DNA of 39,672 nucleotides from Hyphomicrobiales bacterium (GCA_021730985.1 JAKFYI010000044.1:1-39672), one strand, 5' to 3'. Positions 25,888 through 35,341 are shown, numbered from the stretch's first letter. Notes: generated from the sequence alone by a model not told the origin. A program made the numbers and translations.

Positions 25888-27747
25888 ATGGCCGATGACA
25901 CCTCCGGCGAGCTTCGGCTTGCCTCCGAATTTCCGCCCGCCACGCGCGACGACTGGCTCAAGCTGGTGCGCTTAGCGCTCAAAGACCGGCCGATCGAGCG
26001 GCTGACGTCCAAGACCTACGACGGCCTGCCAATCGAGCCGCTCTATCCCCGCGCGGAGAACGCGCAGCCGCTCGCGTCGCGCTCGGGGCCGTGGCAGGTG
26101 ATGGCGCGCGCCGATCATCCCGATCCGGCAACTGCCAACGCACAGGCGCTGCACGATCTCGAAAACGGCGCGACCGGGCTCACGCTGGTGTTTCCCGGTG
26201 CGATCGGCAGCAACGGCTACGGTCTCGATGCTTCGGCTTCAGGTATCGCGAAACTGCTCGACGGCGTGTTCCTCGACGCCGGTGTTGCCATCGAGTTGCA
26301 CACCGCGGAGTCCACCAAGGACGCCGCCGACCACATCGCCGCGCTGGTGACGAAGCGCGGACATGAGCCGGGCACGGTCGATGTCCGCTTCGGCCACGAT
26401 CCGCTTGGCGCGCATCTGGCGGGCGGCGGTGCGCCGATCCCGTGGCGCGATCTTGCCCCGCGCTTTGCCGCGCATGTGGCTGCGCTCGCGAAGCAGGGCT
26501 ACAAGAGCCCGCTCACCGCAGCCGATGGACGGATCGTCCATAACGCCGGCGGCTCGGAGGCGCAGGAGCTTGCCTACACGCTCGCCGTCGCGGTCGCATA
26601 CCTTCGCGCGCTCGAAAGCGCGGGCGTGCCGCTCGCCGACGCACGCACCATGATCGGCTTCCGGCTCGCCGCCGACGCCGATCAGTTCCTGACCATCGCC
26701 AAATTCCGCGCGCTCCGCGTGCTGTGGGCGCGTGTCGAGCAGGCGTGCGGGCTCACGCCCAAGCCCGCGCTCGTGTCGGCGGAAACCGCGTGGCGGATGA
26801 TGAGCCAGCGCGATCCGTGGACGAACATGCTGCGCGGAAGCATCGCGGCGTTCTCGGCGGGGATCGGCGGCGCCGACGCCATCGGCGTATTGCCCTTCAC
26901 TGCCGCGCTCGGCCTGCCCGACCCGTTCGCGCGGCGGATCGCCCGCAACATCCAGCTCCTGCTGCTCGAAGAGTCCAACCTCTGGCGGGTCAGCGACCCT
27001 GCGGCCGGCTCCGGCGCCATCGAAGACCTGACCGGAAAGCTTGGAGCCGCGGCCTGGACCCTGTTCCAGGACATCGAGGCGGCCGGCGGCGCGCCCGCCG
27101 CGCTCGAAGCCGGATGGATCCAGGGCAAGGTCGCAGCCACACGCGCCGAGCACGAGAAGGCCGTGGCGCAGCGCCGTGACGTGCTGACCGGCACCAGCGA
27201 CTATCCGCTGCTCAGCGAGACACCAGTCGAGGTTCTGAACGTCAAGCCGGCCGCTCCCGCATCCTATCCGGTCAACATCAAATACGCGCCGTTGCCTGCG
27301 ATGCGCCTTGCCGAGCCGTTCGAGAAATTGCGTGACGCCTCCGACCGCGTTCTGGCAACGGCCGGGGCACGGCCAAAAATCTTCCTTGCCAATCTCGGCA
27401 CCCCTGCCGAGTTCAACGCGCGCGCCACCTTCGCCAAGAACTTCTTCGAGGCCGGCGGCATCGAGACGGTGACCAACGACGGCTTCGCCAACGACGCCGA
27501 CATGAGCCAGGCCTTCAAATCGTCCGGCGCGGCCGTCGCGTGCCTTTGCTCTTCGGACGACAGCTATGCCGCACGCGCGGCCGACGCCGCCAAGGCTCTC
27601 AAAGCAGCCGGCGCGACACACATCTATCTCGCCGGCCGGCCCAAGGAGCAGGATGCCTATAAGGCCGCAGGCGTCGGCAGCTTCATCTTCGCGGGCGGCG
27701 ATGCGATCGCAGCGTTGAAGGCGGCGCACGCGGTCCTGGGTGTCTAG
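25888..27747 (+). CDS. mutA: Methylmalonyl-CoA mutase, small (beta) subunit
   Basis: This 619-residue protein is the non-catalytic partner of the B12-dependent mutase that converts methylmalonyl-CoA to succinyl-CoA. The TIM-barrel part (about 20-440) is homologous to the large subunit. The C-terminal B12-type domain (about 490-615) lacks the DxHxxG cobalamin motif; FLANLGTPAEFNARA stands in its place, as is usual for small subunits. ATG 25888 (MADDTSGELR) was chosen; an in-frame GTG 25873 would add five residues. The large-subunit gene does not follow directly: a membrane-protein gene lies between. Confidence 0.93.
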   Translation: MADDTSGELRLASEFPPATRDDWLKLVRLALKDRPIERLTSKTYDGLPIEPLYPRAENAQPLASRSGPWQVMARADHPDPATANAQALHDLENGATGLTLVFPGAIGSNGYGLDASASGIAKLLDGVFLDAGVAIELHTAESTKDAADHIAALVTKRGHEPGTVDVRFGHDPLGAHLAGGGAPIPWRDLAPRFAAHVAALAKQGYKSPLTAADGRIVHNAGGSEAQELAYTLAVAVAYLRALESAGVPLADARTMIGFRLAADADQFLTIAKFRALRVLWARVEQACGLTPKPALVSAETAWRMMSQRDPWTNMLRGSIAAFSAGIGGADAIGVLPFTAALGLPDPFARRIARNIQLLLLEESNLWRVSDPAAGSGAIEDLTGKLGAAAWTLFQDIEAAGGAPAALEAGWIQGKVAATRAEHEKAVAQRRDVLTGTSDYPLLSETPVEVLNVKPAAPASYPVNIKYAPLPAMRLAEPFEKLRDASDRVLATAGARPKIFLANLGTPAEFNARATFAKNFFEAGGIETVTNDGFANDADMSQAFKSSGAAVACLCSSDDSYAARAADAAKALKAAGATHIYLAGRPKEQDAYKAAGVGSFIFAGGDAIAALKAAHAVLGV

Positions 27748-27848
27748 CGTCATGGTCCGCGCTCCGCATCCCGACCACGATACACCGCCTGACTGGACGC
27801 CGCCGCGAAGCCAGTCGGAATAGAAGCAGGCGCCGGCATCGTGATCTC

Positions 27849-28361
27849 GTGGAGCTTTTACTCAACGCAAACTATATGGCGCCGAGACTCGCCGGCGGAG
27901 TGGCCGCGGCGCTCGCCTTCGCCTACATCATGCGCAGGCGAAGCCCAGTCCGTTGGCAGGCAATGAACATCGTCGATCCTCGCGACGCCGATCTTCCGAT
28001 CCACGCCCAGATTGCCAATCTGGAGTTCAAGCTCGCGTTCCTCTACGAGAAGCGCCAGACATTTCTCAAGAATGGCCGTCTCCTGAAACGCGGGATGTGG
28101 GTCATGCTGGTGGTCGCGGCAGTGCTCGTGCCGTGTCTCGCGATCAGCACGCAGCAGGATCCGGTCCCGGCACTGTTCATCGCGACAGTCCTGATCGGAA
28201 CCATCGCTGCCGTGCTCTGGACATATCGCAACGAGACGTGGGAGGTGGACGCCTCCAACCAACTGCCGGGCTACAGCCGCTACACCTCGTATGTCGCGTT
28301 CGTCGAAGAATCTATCAAGGAACACGAGAAGCGGCTCGCCGAGTTGAAGGCGAAATCTTGA
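27849..28361 (+). CDS. Three-helix membrane protein of unknown function between the mutase subunit genes
   Basis: This 170-residue protein has three hydrophobic segments (about 10-28, 80-100 and 106-126). A charged loop separates helix 1 and helix 2 ([19 protein letters not shown]), and the C-terminal segment is acidic and coiled-coil-like ([18 protein letters not shown]). No named family is recognised. The start is uncertain: GTG 27849 or ATG 27876, neither with a clear ribosome-binding site. It lies in the same direction between the small- and large-subunit genes of the mutase. A shared transcript is likely, but a role in the pathway is unproven. Confidence 0.7.
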   Translation: MELLLNANYMAPRLAGGVAAALAFAYIMRRRSPVRWQAMNIVDPRDADLPIHAQIANLEFKLAFLYEKRQTFLKNGRLLKRGMWVMLVVAAVLVPCLAISTQQDPVPALFIATVLIGTIAAVLWTYRNETWEVDASNQLPGYSRYTSYVAFVEESIKEHEKRLAELKAKS

Positions 28362-28431
28362 TCGCGGCGCATACTTTCGCGTCACCGGGCCAATGGCGAC
28401 GGACCGCGCGGCCCATGATATAATCGGGGTC

Positions 28432-30576
28432 ATGAGCCGCATCCCGGATTTCGCCAAGGTGGATTTCGCGACGGCCCCGGCGGCTTCAACCGCCGGCGGC
28501 GAAAGCTGGCTGACGCCGGAGGGCATTCCGGTGAAGCCCGCCTATGGGCCGGACGACCTTGCGGGCATCGACTTCCTCGACACCTATCCCGGCATCGCGC
28601 CGTACCTGCGCGGCCCCTACCCGACCATGTACGTGACGCAGCCGTGGACCATCCGGCAGTACGCCGGCTTCTCCACCGCGGAGGATTCCAACGCGTTCTA
28701 CCGCCGCAACCTGGCCGGCGGGCAGAAGGGCCTTTCGGTTGCGTTCGACCTCGCCACCCATCGCGGCTACGACAGCGATCACCCGCGCGTCTCGGGCGAC
28801 GTCGGCATGGCGGGCGTCGCGATCGACTCGATCTACGACATGCGGACGCTGTTCTCCGGCATCCCGCTCGACCAGATGACCGTGTCGATGACCATGAACG
28901 GCGCAGTGCTGCCGATCATGGCGCTCTACATCGTCGCCGCCGAGGAGCAGGGCGTGCCGCCGGCCAAGCTCGCGGGCACGATCCAGAACGACATCCTCAA
29001 GGAGTTCATGGTCCGCAACACCTACATCTACCCGCCCGGACCTTCGCTGCGCATCATCTCGGACATTTTCGCCTACACCTCGCAGCACATGCCGAAGTTC
29101 AACTCGATCTCGATCTCCGGCTACCACATGCAGGAGGCGGGCGCGACGCAGGATCTGGAGCTCGCCTATACGCTCGCCGATGGCGTCGAGTACGTGCGCG
29201 CAGGCGTCGCGGCAGGCCTCGACATCGACAAGTTCGCGCCCCGCCTGTCGTTCTTCTGGGGCATCGGCATGAACTTCTTCATGGAGGTGGCGAAGATGCG
29301 CGCCGCGCGCCTCCTGTGGGCCAAGCTGATGAAGGAGTTCGAGCCGAAGGACGTGCGCTCGCTGTCGCTACGCGCCCATTGCCAGACCTCCGGCTGGTCG
29401 CTCGCGGCGCAGGACGTGTTCAACAATGTGGCGCGCACCTGCGTCGAGGCGATGGCGGCGACGCAAGGCCACACCCAGTCGCTGCACACCAACGCGCTCG
29501 ACGAGGCGCTGGCGCTGCCCACCGACTTCTCCGCACGGATCGCGCGCAACACACAGATCGTGCTACAGCAGGAAAGCGGCACCACTCGCATCGCCGATCC
29601 GTGGGGCGGCTCGCACTACGTCGAACGTCTTACGCAGGAGATCGCCGCCAAGGCCTGGGCCCACATCCAGGAGGTCGAGGAGCTCGGCGGCATGGCGAAG
29701 GCCATCGAGGCCGGCATCCCGAAGCTGCGGATCGAAGAGGCCGCCGCGCGCACCCAGGCGCGCATCGACGCCGGCCAGCAGTCGGTGATCGGGGTCAACA
29801 AGTACCGCCCCGAAAACGAAGCGCAGATCGAGGTCCGCGCGGTCGATAATTCCGCGGTGCGCACGCTGCAGCTCGACAAGCTGGCCCGGCTGCGGCGCGA
29901 GCGCGATCCGGCCGCGCTGAAAACGGCGCTCGATGCGCTCACCCGTGGCGCCGGTGGCGGCAACGCCAACCTGCTGGCGCTTGCGGTGGACGCGGCACGC
30001 GCCAAGGCCACGGTCGGGGAGATTTCGTCGGCGCTGGAGCAAGTGTTCGGCCGGCATCGCGCCGAGATCAAATCGATCACCGGCGTGTTCAAGCGGGAGA
30101 TGGGCATGTCGGATTCCATGGCTCGCGTGCAGAAGATGGTCGAGGCATTCGAGACCGGCGAAGGACGTAGGCCGCGCATCCTCGTCGCTAAGATCGGCCA
30201 GGACGGCCACGACCGCGGCCAGAAGGTGATTGCGTCCGCATTCGCGGACTTGGGCTTCGACGTCGACATCGGCCCGCTGTTTGCCACCCCCGCCGAGGCG
30301 GCGCGGCAGGCGATCGAGAACGACGTGCATATCCTCGGCGTGTCATCGCTCGCCGCCGCGCACCTGACGCTGGTGCCGGAGCTGAAGAGCGAACTGGAGA
30401 AGCAGGGCCGCGGCGACATCATGATCGTGGTCGGCGGCGTGGTGCCACAGCAGGATCACGCCACGCTGCTCAAGGGCGGCGCCGAGGCGATCTTCCCGCC
30501 CGGAACGGTGATCGCCGATGCCGCGGAATCGCTGCTGGTCAAGCTCAGCAAGCGGCTCGGCGAAGCGGCGGAATAG
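28432..30576 (+). CDS. mutB: Methylmalonyl-CoA mutase, large (alpha) subunit
   Basis: This 714-residue catalytic subunit is adenosylcobalamin-dependent and converts (R)-methylmalonyl-CoA to succinyl-CoA. The barrel has Tyr77 in [14 protein letters not shown] and His232 in [10 protein letters not shown], which match the known active-site Tyr and His. The C-terminal B12 domain has the cobalt-ligand motif DGHDRGQK with His593. Length and order fit the ScpA/MutB family. I chose ATG 28432 (MSRIPDF); the longer frame from 28393 has no support. It closes the propionate-degradation unit; its chaperone GTPase gene meaB is 3.7 kb further on. Confidence 0.97.
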   Translation: MSRIPDFAKVDFATAPAASTAGGESWLTPEGIPVKPAYGPDDLAGIDFLDTYPGIAPYLRGPYPTMYVTQPWTIRQYAGFSTAEDSNAFYRRNLAGGQKGLSVAFDLATHRGYDSDHPRVSGDVGMAGVAIDSIYDMRTLFSGIPLDQMTVSMTMNGAVLPIMALYIVAAEEQGVPPAKLAGTIQNDILKEFMVRNTYIYPPGPSLRIISDIFAYTSQHMPKFNSISISGYHMQEAGATQDLELAYTLADGVEYVRAGVAAGLDIDKFAPRLSFFWGIGMNFFMEVAKMRAARLLWAKLMKEFEPKDVRSLSLRAHCQTSGWSLAAQDVFNNVARTCVEAMAATQGHTQSLHTNALDEALALPTDFSARIARNTQIVLQQESGTTRIADPWGGSHYVERLTQEIAAKAWAHIQEVEELGGMAKAIEAGIPKLRIEEAAARTQARIDAGQQSVIGVNKYRPENEAQIEVRAVDNSAVRTLQLDKLARLRRERDPAALKTALDALTRGAGGGNANLLALAVDAARAKATVGEISSALEQVFGRHRAEIKSITGVFKREMGMSDSMARVQKMVEAFETGEGRRPRILVAKIGQDGHDRGQKVIASAFADLGFDVDIGPLFATPAEAARQAIENDVHILGVSSLAAAHLTLVPELKSELEKQGRGDIMIVVGGVVPQQDHATLLKGGAEAIFPPGTVIADAAESLLVKLSKRLGEAAE

Positions 30577-30613
30577 GCTGCCCGATGCGCTGGCGTGCAG
30601 GCCTCGCCGCGCT

Positions 30614-30790
30614 TCCTATGACGTGGATGCCTACGCCGCCGGTCCCTACACCGTGTTCGTGCCGTGGAGCGCGTTCCGGCCACTTCTATCGCCAGAAGGT
30701 GCCGGAATATTCGCAGGCGAACGTCCGAAGAAGGACGAGGAAGGACGAGGAAGGACGAGGAAGGACGAGGAGAAAACTAGCCGCGCCTAA
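30614..30790 (+). pseudogene. Remnant of a DUF3298 (RsiV-like) C-terminus
   Basis: Within a frame open from 30518, the segment starting SYDVDAYAAGPYTVFVPW and continuing SAFRPLLSPEGAGIFAG matches the end of DUF3298 domains, where a PYAxGPxxxxIPY motif precedes the C-terminus. The residues before it (30518-30613) are out-of-frame mutase sequence and unlike the family, so the N-terminal part is missing. The tail is a short tandem repeat and the stop overlaps the end of the convergent DUF1772 gene. It looks like a decayed, non-functional fragment. Confidence 0.5.
30731..30770. repeat. Tandem decanucleotide repeat, four perfect copies
   Basis: Four exact copies of AAGGACGAGG in a row. The unit is not a multiple of three, so copy changes would shift any frame through it. 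It lies in the tail of the DUF3298 remnant. Confidence 0.95.
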
Positions 30791-31218
30791 TTCAGCGCAG
30801 CCCACAAGAAGACCAGCATCGACGCAATGCCGAGCGCGGTCCGCCCGGCGTGCAATGTGCCCCATTTTTTAAGCAAAATCCGCGTCTGCGGTCCCGCGCC
30901 GTCCGGATCGGTCGCCTTGAGCTGGCGGTTGGTCGGCATGATGCAGACGAGCGTATAGGGCCAGTTCGCAACGAGAAATACAGCCCCGATCAACCAGAGC
31001 CACAGCCCGGTCTGCCACCAGGCCGCAAGCCCGAGCAGAAATCCGATGATGGCAAGCGAAGCCTGCATCAACGCCCCACGCTCGTAGGACGGCTTCCACT
31101 GTGTCAGTGCGGCACAATCATCGAGTTGCATGCGCGCGGGATGTTCCACCGCGCTGACGTAGAACGCGGCGCCAGCGAAAATCGCGGCGGTGATCAGCGC
31201 GAGTTGTCCGGTCAGCAT
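30787..31218 (-). CDS. DUF1772 family membrane protein
   Basis: This 143-residue protein has four hydrophobic helices (about 3-24, 53-70, 72-92 and 122-141). The sequence FAGAAFYVSAVEHPARM after helix 1 and ANWPYTLVCIMPTNRQL in the middle match DUF1772, a family that includes anthrone-oxygenase-like proteins. Length is normal. Function in bacteria is largely unknown. It is followed on the same strand by nothing before the mutase gene, and its end overlaps the DUF3298 remnant. Confidence 0.85.
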   Translation of the reverse strand: MLTGQLALITAAIFAGAAFYVSAVEHPARMQLDDCAALTQWKPSYERGALMQASLAIIGFLLGLAAWWQTGLWLWLIGAVFLVANWPYTLVCIMPTNRQLKATDPDGAGPQTRILLKKWGTLHAGRTALGIASMLVFLWAALN

Positions 31219-31263
31219 CGTCGCACCTCGATCAGGAACAAACCCGCAGGCGCGCGAAGGTTC

Positions 31264-33402
31264 CTACCGCCCGCCGATGGTCTGCGGCGCAGCCTCGCCG
31301 CCCTTCTGATCGACCACCTTGCGCGCGTGCGTCATCACATGATCCGCGACGATCGCGTGCGCCTCCGCGGTCGGATGCACCGCGCCGCTATAGAGGCCGA
31401 CGTAAACCGGCTGGATGATGTCGAACAGCGAGATGCCGGCCCGATGCGTGTTGGCGGTGAGGAAGGCATCGTTCGGCGTGCGGAACAGCCGCCATTTGGC
31501 GCCATAAGGCAGCGTGGCGTCCGGCGAATACGGCTTGAACGCATCCTCGGCGCGCGACAATCGCGGCATCGCCATGCTCATGCCGTCCGCAATGGCATTG
31601 CGCGGATTGCGGGCGCAGACGCCGCGCTTGGCGAATTTCGCATGATGATCGGTCACCAGCGTGAACCCGGTGCCGGCCCCGGTCGCCAGATTGGCGGAGC
31701 AGCCGGCGCGGCGGCCGTTGCTGGTGCATTCGAGCGTCTTCACGAAGTCCTTGAAGAACGCCGCGGTCTCCGCGACGCGCTCACGCGACAGCTTGAGATT
31801 GGGATGCACGTCCATGCCGAGCGTGGGCTGCACGCCGCAGGCGGCACCGGTTTCATCCTGATCGATCGGCTCGTAGGCGGTCTGGACCACCCGGCCGGGC
31901 TCGATGCCGAAGCCGTCGCGCATAGCGTCCTTGACCGCTTTCATGCGCTTGTCGAGTTGGGCGAGATAGACGCGCGACACGGCCGGCGAATATCGGATCT
32001 GGCCGCCGATCAGTCCTGCGATCGGTGCCAGGTCCGAAGCGCTTTCGGTCATGGAGTAGAGCGCGAGAGCACCGAAGCCGACGTCGTTGCCGCCGATCGA
32101 GAGCAGCGCGAGATCGATCGGCCGCTTGCGCTGCGAGGGCGGGCACCAGCGCTGCGAAACCTGACGCGTTTCGATGCCGGTGGAGCCGGACTTGTAGAAC
32201 GGCAGGCTGTACGAACCTCCAGCCGTGCGGCCGGCGCTGCCGTCGCGGCAGATCAGGTCGCTCAACTGGTCGAACTGGGCGCGCACCGTGGGCTGGTCGC
32301 CTTCGCGCGACGCCATGTCGAGGAACAGGCCCTCGGTCACTTCGGCGCCGGAGCAGGCCAGCGACACGAGCGTGATGGACCGGTGGCGGTTCTCCAGCGC
32401 GAGTTGCAGGCCGACGCGGAACGGATAGCCATACTGCGAGCGGTGACAATCCGCGCTGAACCAGCGCGCGTTGCGCTGCTCGAACGCCGCCTTGAATTCG
32501 CGCGAGCCGGTGGCGTAGCTGAGGCCCTTCTCCTCATCCTCAAGCTTGCGCTTGGGCAGAACCTTCGGATCGTGCGCCTCGCCGAAGTTGGCGACCGCGT
32601 AATTCTCCGGCTGCTTCTTTTTGTTGGAGGCGACCTGCTCCATCCGCGGGTCGTAGTACATTTCGCGACTGGCGCTGAAGGTAACGGGGCGGTCAGGATT
32701 GCTTTCGCCAGAGGCAAAGCTGTCGCCGAGTGCCACGACGAACAGATCCTCCACCACGACCGTTTCGGTGAGTTCTTTGCCGTCCGGCAATTTCACCGCG
32801 ACGGTCACGCCGGATTGCGCCTTGTCGAGCGAGAACGGCACGCGCGCAATGGTCAGTTTGGTCTTGCAGGCCTGCTTACGCGTCTCGGACTTGCCGCCCG
32901 GTTTGCGCGGCTGCCAATTCCAGATGCACTCGCCATCGGCGGGTTGCCCGAGACCGATGTTGACGGTGTGTGCGTCGGGCAGGATGTAGTCTTCCTTGGC
33001 CTTGCCCCAGGAGAACTGCCGCTCGCACTGCGCCGAGTAGCGCTTCGGGTTGCTGCCGGTTTCGTAACAGAGCGCGGCCACGGTCTGCGCGGCCCAGCCG
33101 AGACGCGACTGCTCGAACCGGGCGCGCCGGGTCGCGGCGCAGGTTGCGGGCGTCGAAGCATCCCGGCAATCCGGATCGTTGAGACGGCGTTCGGTGCGCC
33201 AGACCACATCGGCCGGCGGCTTGCCGGGCTCGCCGGCCACGGCTTTGTAGGCCGCCTCATGAAGAGCGAAGGATTTGACCGGCTTGAACAGCCGGAACGG
33301 GCTCTCGACCTCCCAGACCAAATCGGCGGCCTGTGCGGGAACCCCGCAAACTATTGAAAGAGCGAGAAAAACCCCTGACGACCCCAACAGAACGCGACGC
33401 AT
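31264..33402 (-). CDS. Large secreted SGNH-hydrolase-like protein
   Basis: This 712-residue protein begins with a signal peptide (MRRVLLGSSGVFLALSIVCGVPAQA). An N-terminal region of about 200 residues with many cysteines comes first. The SGNH part then has block I VALGDSFASGESN (Ser228), block III SIGGNDVGFG (437-446) and a C-terminal histidine in GAVHPTAEAHAIVADHV (about 676). The expected Asp three residues before this His is a glycine, so activity may use a dyad or be altered. A longer upstream frame (to 33519) is not used; ATG 33402 fits the signal peptide. It is probably periplasmic or secreted, acting on an ester or acyl group of unknown identity. Confidence 0.82.
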   Translation of the reverse strand: MRRVLLGSSGVFLALSIVCGVPAQAADLVWEVESPFRLFKPVKSFALHEAAYKAVAGEPGKPPADVVWRTERRLNDPDCRDASTPATCAATRRARFEQSRLGWAAQTVAALCYETGSNPKRYSAQCERQFSWGKAKEDYILPDAHTVNIGLGQPADGECIWNWQPRKPGGKSETRKQACKTKLTIARVPFSLDKAQSGVTVAVKLPDGKELTETVVVEDLFVVALGDSFASGESNPDRPVTFSASREMYYDPRMEQVASNKKKQPENYAVANFGEAHDPKVLPKRKLEDEEKGLSYATGSREFKAAFEQRNARWFSADCHRSQYGYPFRVGLQLALENRHRSITLVSLACSGAEVTEGLFLDMASREGDQPTVRAQFDQLSDLICRDGSAGRTAGGSYSLPFYKSGSTGIETRQVSQRWCPPSQRKRPIDLALLSIGGNDVGFGALALYSMTESASDLAPIAGLIGGQIRYSPAVSRVYLAQLDKRMKAVKDAMRDGFGIEPGRVVQTAYEPIDQDETGAACGVQPTLGMDVHPNLKLSRERVAETAAFFKDFVKTLECTSNGRRAGCSANLATGAGTGFTLVTDHHAKFAKRGVCARNPRNAIADGMSMAMPRLSRAEDAFKPYSPDATLPYGAKWRLFRTPNDAFLTANTHRAGISLFDIIQPVYVGLYSGAVHPTAEAHAIVADHVMTHARKVVDQKGGEAAPQTIGGR

Positions 33403-33425
33403 GGCTTCGCCGTCCTCCGCACGAA

Positions 33426-33440
33426 TTAAGAGTACATTAA
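33426..33440 (-). promoter_or_regulatory. Perfect CtrA-type box upstream of the SGNH-like gene
   Basis: TTAA-N7-TTAA, the full consensus of the alphaproteobacterial cell-cycle regulator CtrA, lies 24-38 bp before the ATG at 33402. It is the only exact match I noticed in the window. It suggests cell-cycle control of the secreted protein; this is an inference from the motif alone. Confidence 0.5.
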
Positions 33441-33540
33441 CCGTTTGGTCGCCGCGACCCCGTCCCAGGTTCATGGCTAACAGGCGGGCGTGACGGAAAA
33501 GCCTCTGATTTATCTCCAATTTTAGCGATCAAGACTCTGG

Positions 33541-33564
33541 TCTAGTCTAACTAGTTAGACTAGA
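33541..33564. promoter_or_regulatory. 24-bp perfect palindrome, probable VapB operator
   Basis: A perfect palindrome with 12-base half TCTAGTCTAACT lies 9 bp before the antitoxin ATG. Toxin-antitoxin operons of this type are repressed by the antitoxin or antitoxin-toxin complex at such palindromes. Confidence 0.8.
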
Positions 33565-33573
33565 ATTCAGACC

Positions 33574-33840
33574 ATGAAACACGTCGGCATCTTCGACGCC
33601 AAGACCCATTTCTCCAGCCTTGTCGATGAGGTCGAGAAGGGTGGCGAGATCGTCATCACCCGTCACGGCAGGCCGGTGGCGCGGCTGGTGCGGGCGCCAA
33701 AGCCGGACGACAAGCTCAGCCCCGAAGCGGCAGAGAAGCGTCGGCAAGCGTTGAAGGAATTGCGCGAGATTGGCCAGCGGCTCGGGATTAATGCCACGCA
33801 CGAAGAAATTAAGTCCTGGATCGCAGAGGGGCGGCGTTGA
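33574..33840 (+). CDS. Antitoxin of a VapBC-type module (Phd/YefM fold)
   Basis: This 88-residue antitoxin begins MKHVGIFDAKTHFSSLVDEV and continues GGEIVITRHGRPVARLV, the Phd/YefM DNA-binding fold (about 1-45). Its C-terminal half (about 46-88) is charged and helical and should wrap the toxin. It is the first gene of the pair; its stop overlaps the toxin start by 4 bases. The palindrome at 33541-33564 is its likely operator. The module is complete. Confidence 0.9.
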   Translation: MKHVGIFDAKTHFSSLVDEVEKGGEIVITRHGRPVARLVRAPKPDDKLSPEAAEKRRQALKELREIGQRLGINATHEEIKSWIAEGRR

Positions 33841-34247
33841 TCGTTCTCGATGCGTCGGTGATGGTCGCCTGGCTATTGGGCGAACCATCCGTCGCGAGCG
33901 ACACTGAACTGGACTCAGGCCTTCGCGACGATTCGATTATCGTTCCAAGCCATTGGCCCATCGAAATCAGCAATGCGCTTCGCACCCACCTCAAAGCCAA
34001 TAGGTTGTCGGCCAGCGATTTTATTCAAATTATGACTCGGATCGACATGGTCACAATTCAGGTCGAACCTTCCATCCATCTTGATGAAATTGGTCCTCTC
34101 GCACAGTTCGCCCTCACGCATGAACTAACAACTTATGATGCAGCTTATGTGCAATTGGCGGCTCAACACAACGTGAAGCTCGCCACACTCGATCGCGCCA
34201 TGCGAACCGCCGCCGCCAAATTGAACATCCCTCTCCTTCCCGCCTGA
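33837..34247 (+). CDS. PIN-domain toxin (VapC-like ribonuclease)
   Basis: This 136-residue PIN domain starts at TTG 33837, overlapping the antitoxin stop. The acidic residues of the active site are all present: Asp5 (VLDASV), Glu43 (PIEISNAL), Asp101 (TYDAAYVQLA) and Asp119 (ATLDRAM). VapC toxins cut RNA, typically tRNA or rRNA loops, and stop growth. The TTG start may keep toxin below antitoxin. The coding sequence is lower in GC than its neighbours, which suggests transfer. The meaB ATG lies only five bases after its stop. Confidence 0.9.
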   Translation: MIVLDASVMVAWLLGEPSVASDTELDSGLRDDSIIVPSHWPIEISNALRTHLKANRLSASDFIQIMTRIDMVTIQVEPSIHLDEIGPLAQFALTHELTTYDAAYVQLAAQHNVKLATLDRAMRTAAAKLNIPLLPA

Positions 34248-34252
34248 ACCCG

Positions 34253-35233
34253 ATGGCGCTTCCCAACCTTTCCACTCTCGCCCGCAGCGTTCGCGACGGC
34301 GAGCGCGCGACGCTGGCGCGCGCCATCACGCTGATCGAGAGCAAGCGCGCGGACCATCGCAAGCTGGCGCAGCAGCTCGTGCAGGAACTGCTACCACACA
34401 CCGGCAACGCGGTTCGCGTCGGCATCACCGGCGCTCCGGGCGTCGGCAAGTCCACCACCATCGACACGCTCGGCACGCACCTGACGGCCAAGGGCCACAA
34501 GGTCGCAGTGCTCGCTGTCGATCCGTCCTCGACACGCACCGGCGGCTCGATCCTCGGCGACAAGACGCGGATGGCGCGGCTCGCGGTCGATCCCAACGCG
34601 TTCGTGCGGCCATCGCCGTCGTCGGGCACGCTTGGCGGCGTGGCCGCGAAGACCCGCGAGACCATGCTGATCTGCGAGGCCGCCGGCTACGACGTGATCC
34701 TGGTCGAGACCGTCGGCATCGGCCAGTCCGAAACCGCGGTTGCCGACATGTCGGATTTCTTTCTGGCACTGATGCTGCCGGGCGCCGGTGACGAACTGCA
34801 AGGCATCAAGAAGGGCGTGGTCGAACTCGCCGACATGATCGCTGTCAACAAGGCGGACGGCGACAACATCAAGCGCGCCCGGAATGCGGCGGCGGAGTAT
34901 CGCGCGGCGCTGCACATCCTGATGCCGCGCTCGCCGAATTGGACGCCGCCGGTCGTCACCTATTCCGGATTGACCGGTGACGGCGTGCCGGGGCTGTGGG
35001 CCCAGGTGCTGCTCCATAAGGAGAAAATGCAGAAGTCGGGAGAACTAGCGGAAGTACGCAGGAAGCAGCAGGTGAAGTGGCTGTGGAGCATGCTCGAGGA
35101 TCGCGTGTTCTCGCGCCTGCGATCCGACGCAGGGCTGCGCGCCAAGGTTCCGCAGATCGAAGCCGCCGTCGCCGACGGAAGGCTTTCCGCGACCCTCGCG
35201 GTGGACGAAATCGCCTCAGCGCTTGGCCTTTAA
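34253..35233 (+). CDS. meaB: MeaB/ArgK family GTPase, methylmalonyl-CoA mutase chaperone
   Basis: This 326-residue G3E-type GTPase protects and reloads B12-dependent methylmalonyl-CoA mutase. The Walker A motif GAPGVGKST is at 60-68. The DPSSTRTGGSILGDKTRM segment (90-107), VETVGIGQSE with Glu152, and NKAD at 199-202 are all present. The C-terminal dimerisation arm is present (about 255-326). It serves the mutase encoded at 25.9-30.6 kb, from which it is separated by about 3.7 kb. It starts five bases after the vapC-like toxin stop, without a strong ribosome-binding site, so it may be read from the toxin-antitoxin promoter. Confidence 0.95.
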   Translation: MALPNLSTLARSVRDGERATLARAITLIESKRADHRKLAQQLVQELLPHTGNAVRVGITGAPGVGKSTTIDTLGTHLTAKGHKVAVLAVDPSSTRTGGSILGDKTRMARLAVDPNAFVRPSPSSGTLGGVAAKTRETMLICEAAGYDVILVETVGIGQSETAVADMSDFFLALMLPGAGDELQGIKKGVVELADMIAVNKADGDNIKRARNAAAEYRAALHILMPRSPNWTPPVVTYSGLTGDGVPGLWAQVLLHKEKMQKSGELAEVRRKQQVKWLWSMLEDRVFSRLRSDAGLRAKVPQIEAAVADGRLSATLAVDEIASALGL

Positions 35234-35341
35234 GAAACTGGATTCGCGACGAGTTCCAATTGGTTACTGCGGTTCACTTTTTGCTAAAGATTGCGCAACT
35301 ACACTGTGTCATTCGACGCATGACCGCGCCTGCGAGTATCC

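Noticed and set aside
27752..27826. 23-codon frame (MVRAPHPDH...) after the mutase small subunit
   Set aside because: No ribosome-binding sequence, no signal or motif. Too short to support without conservation data.
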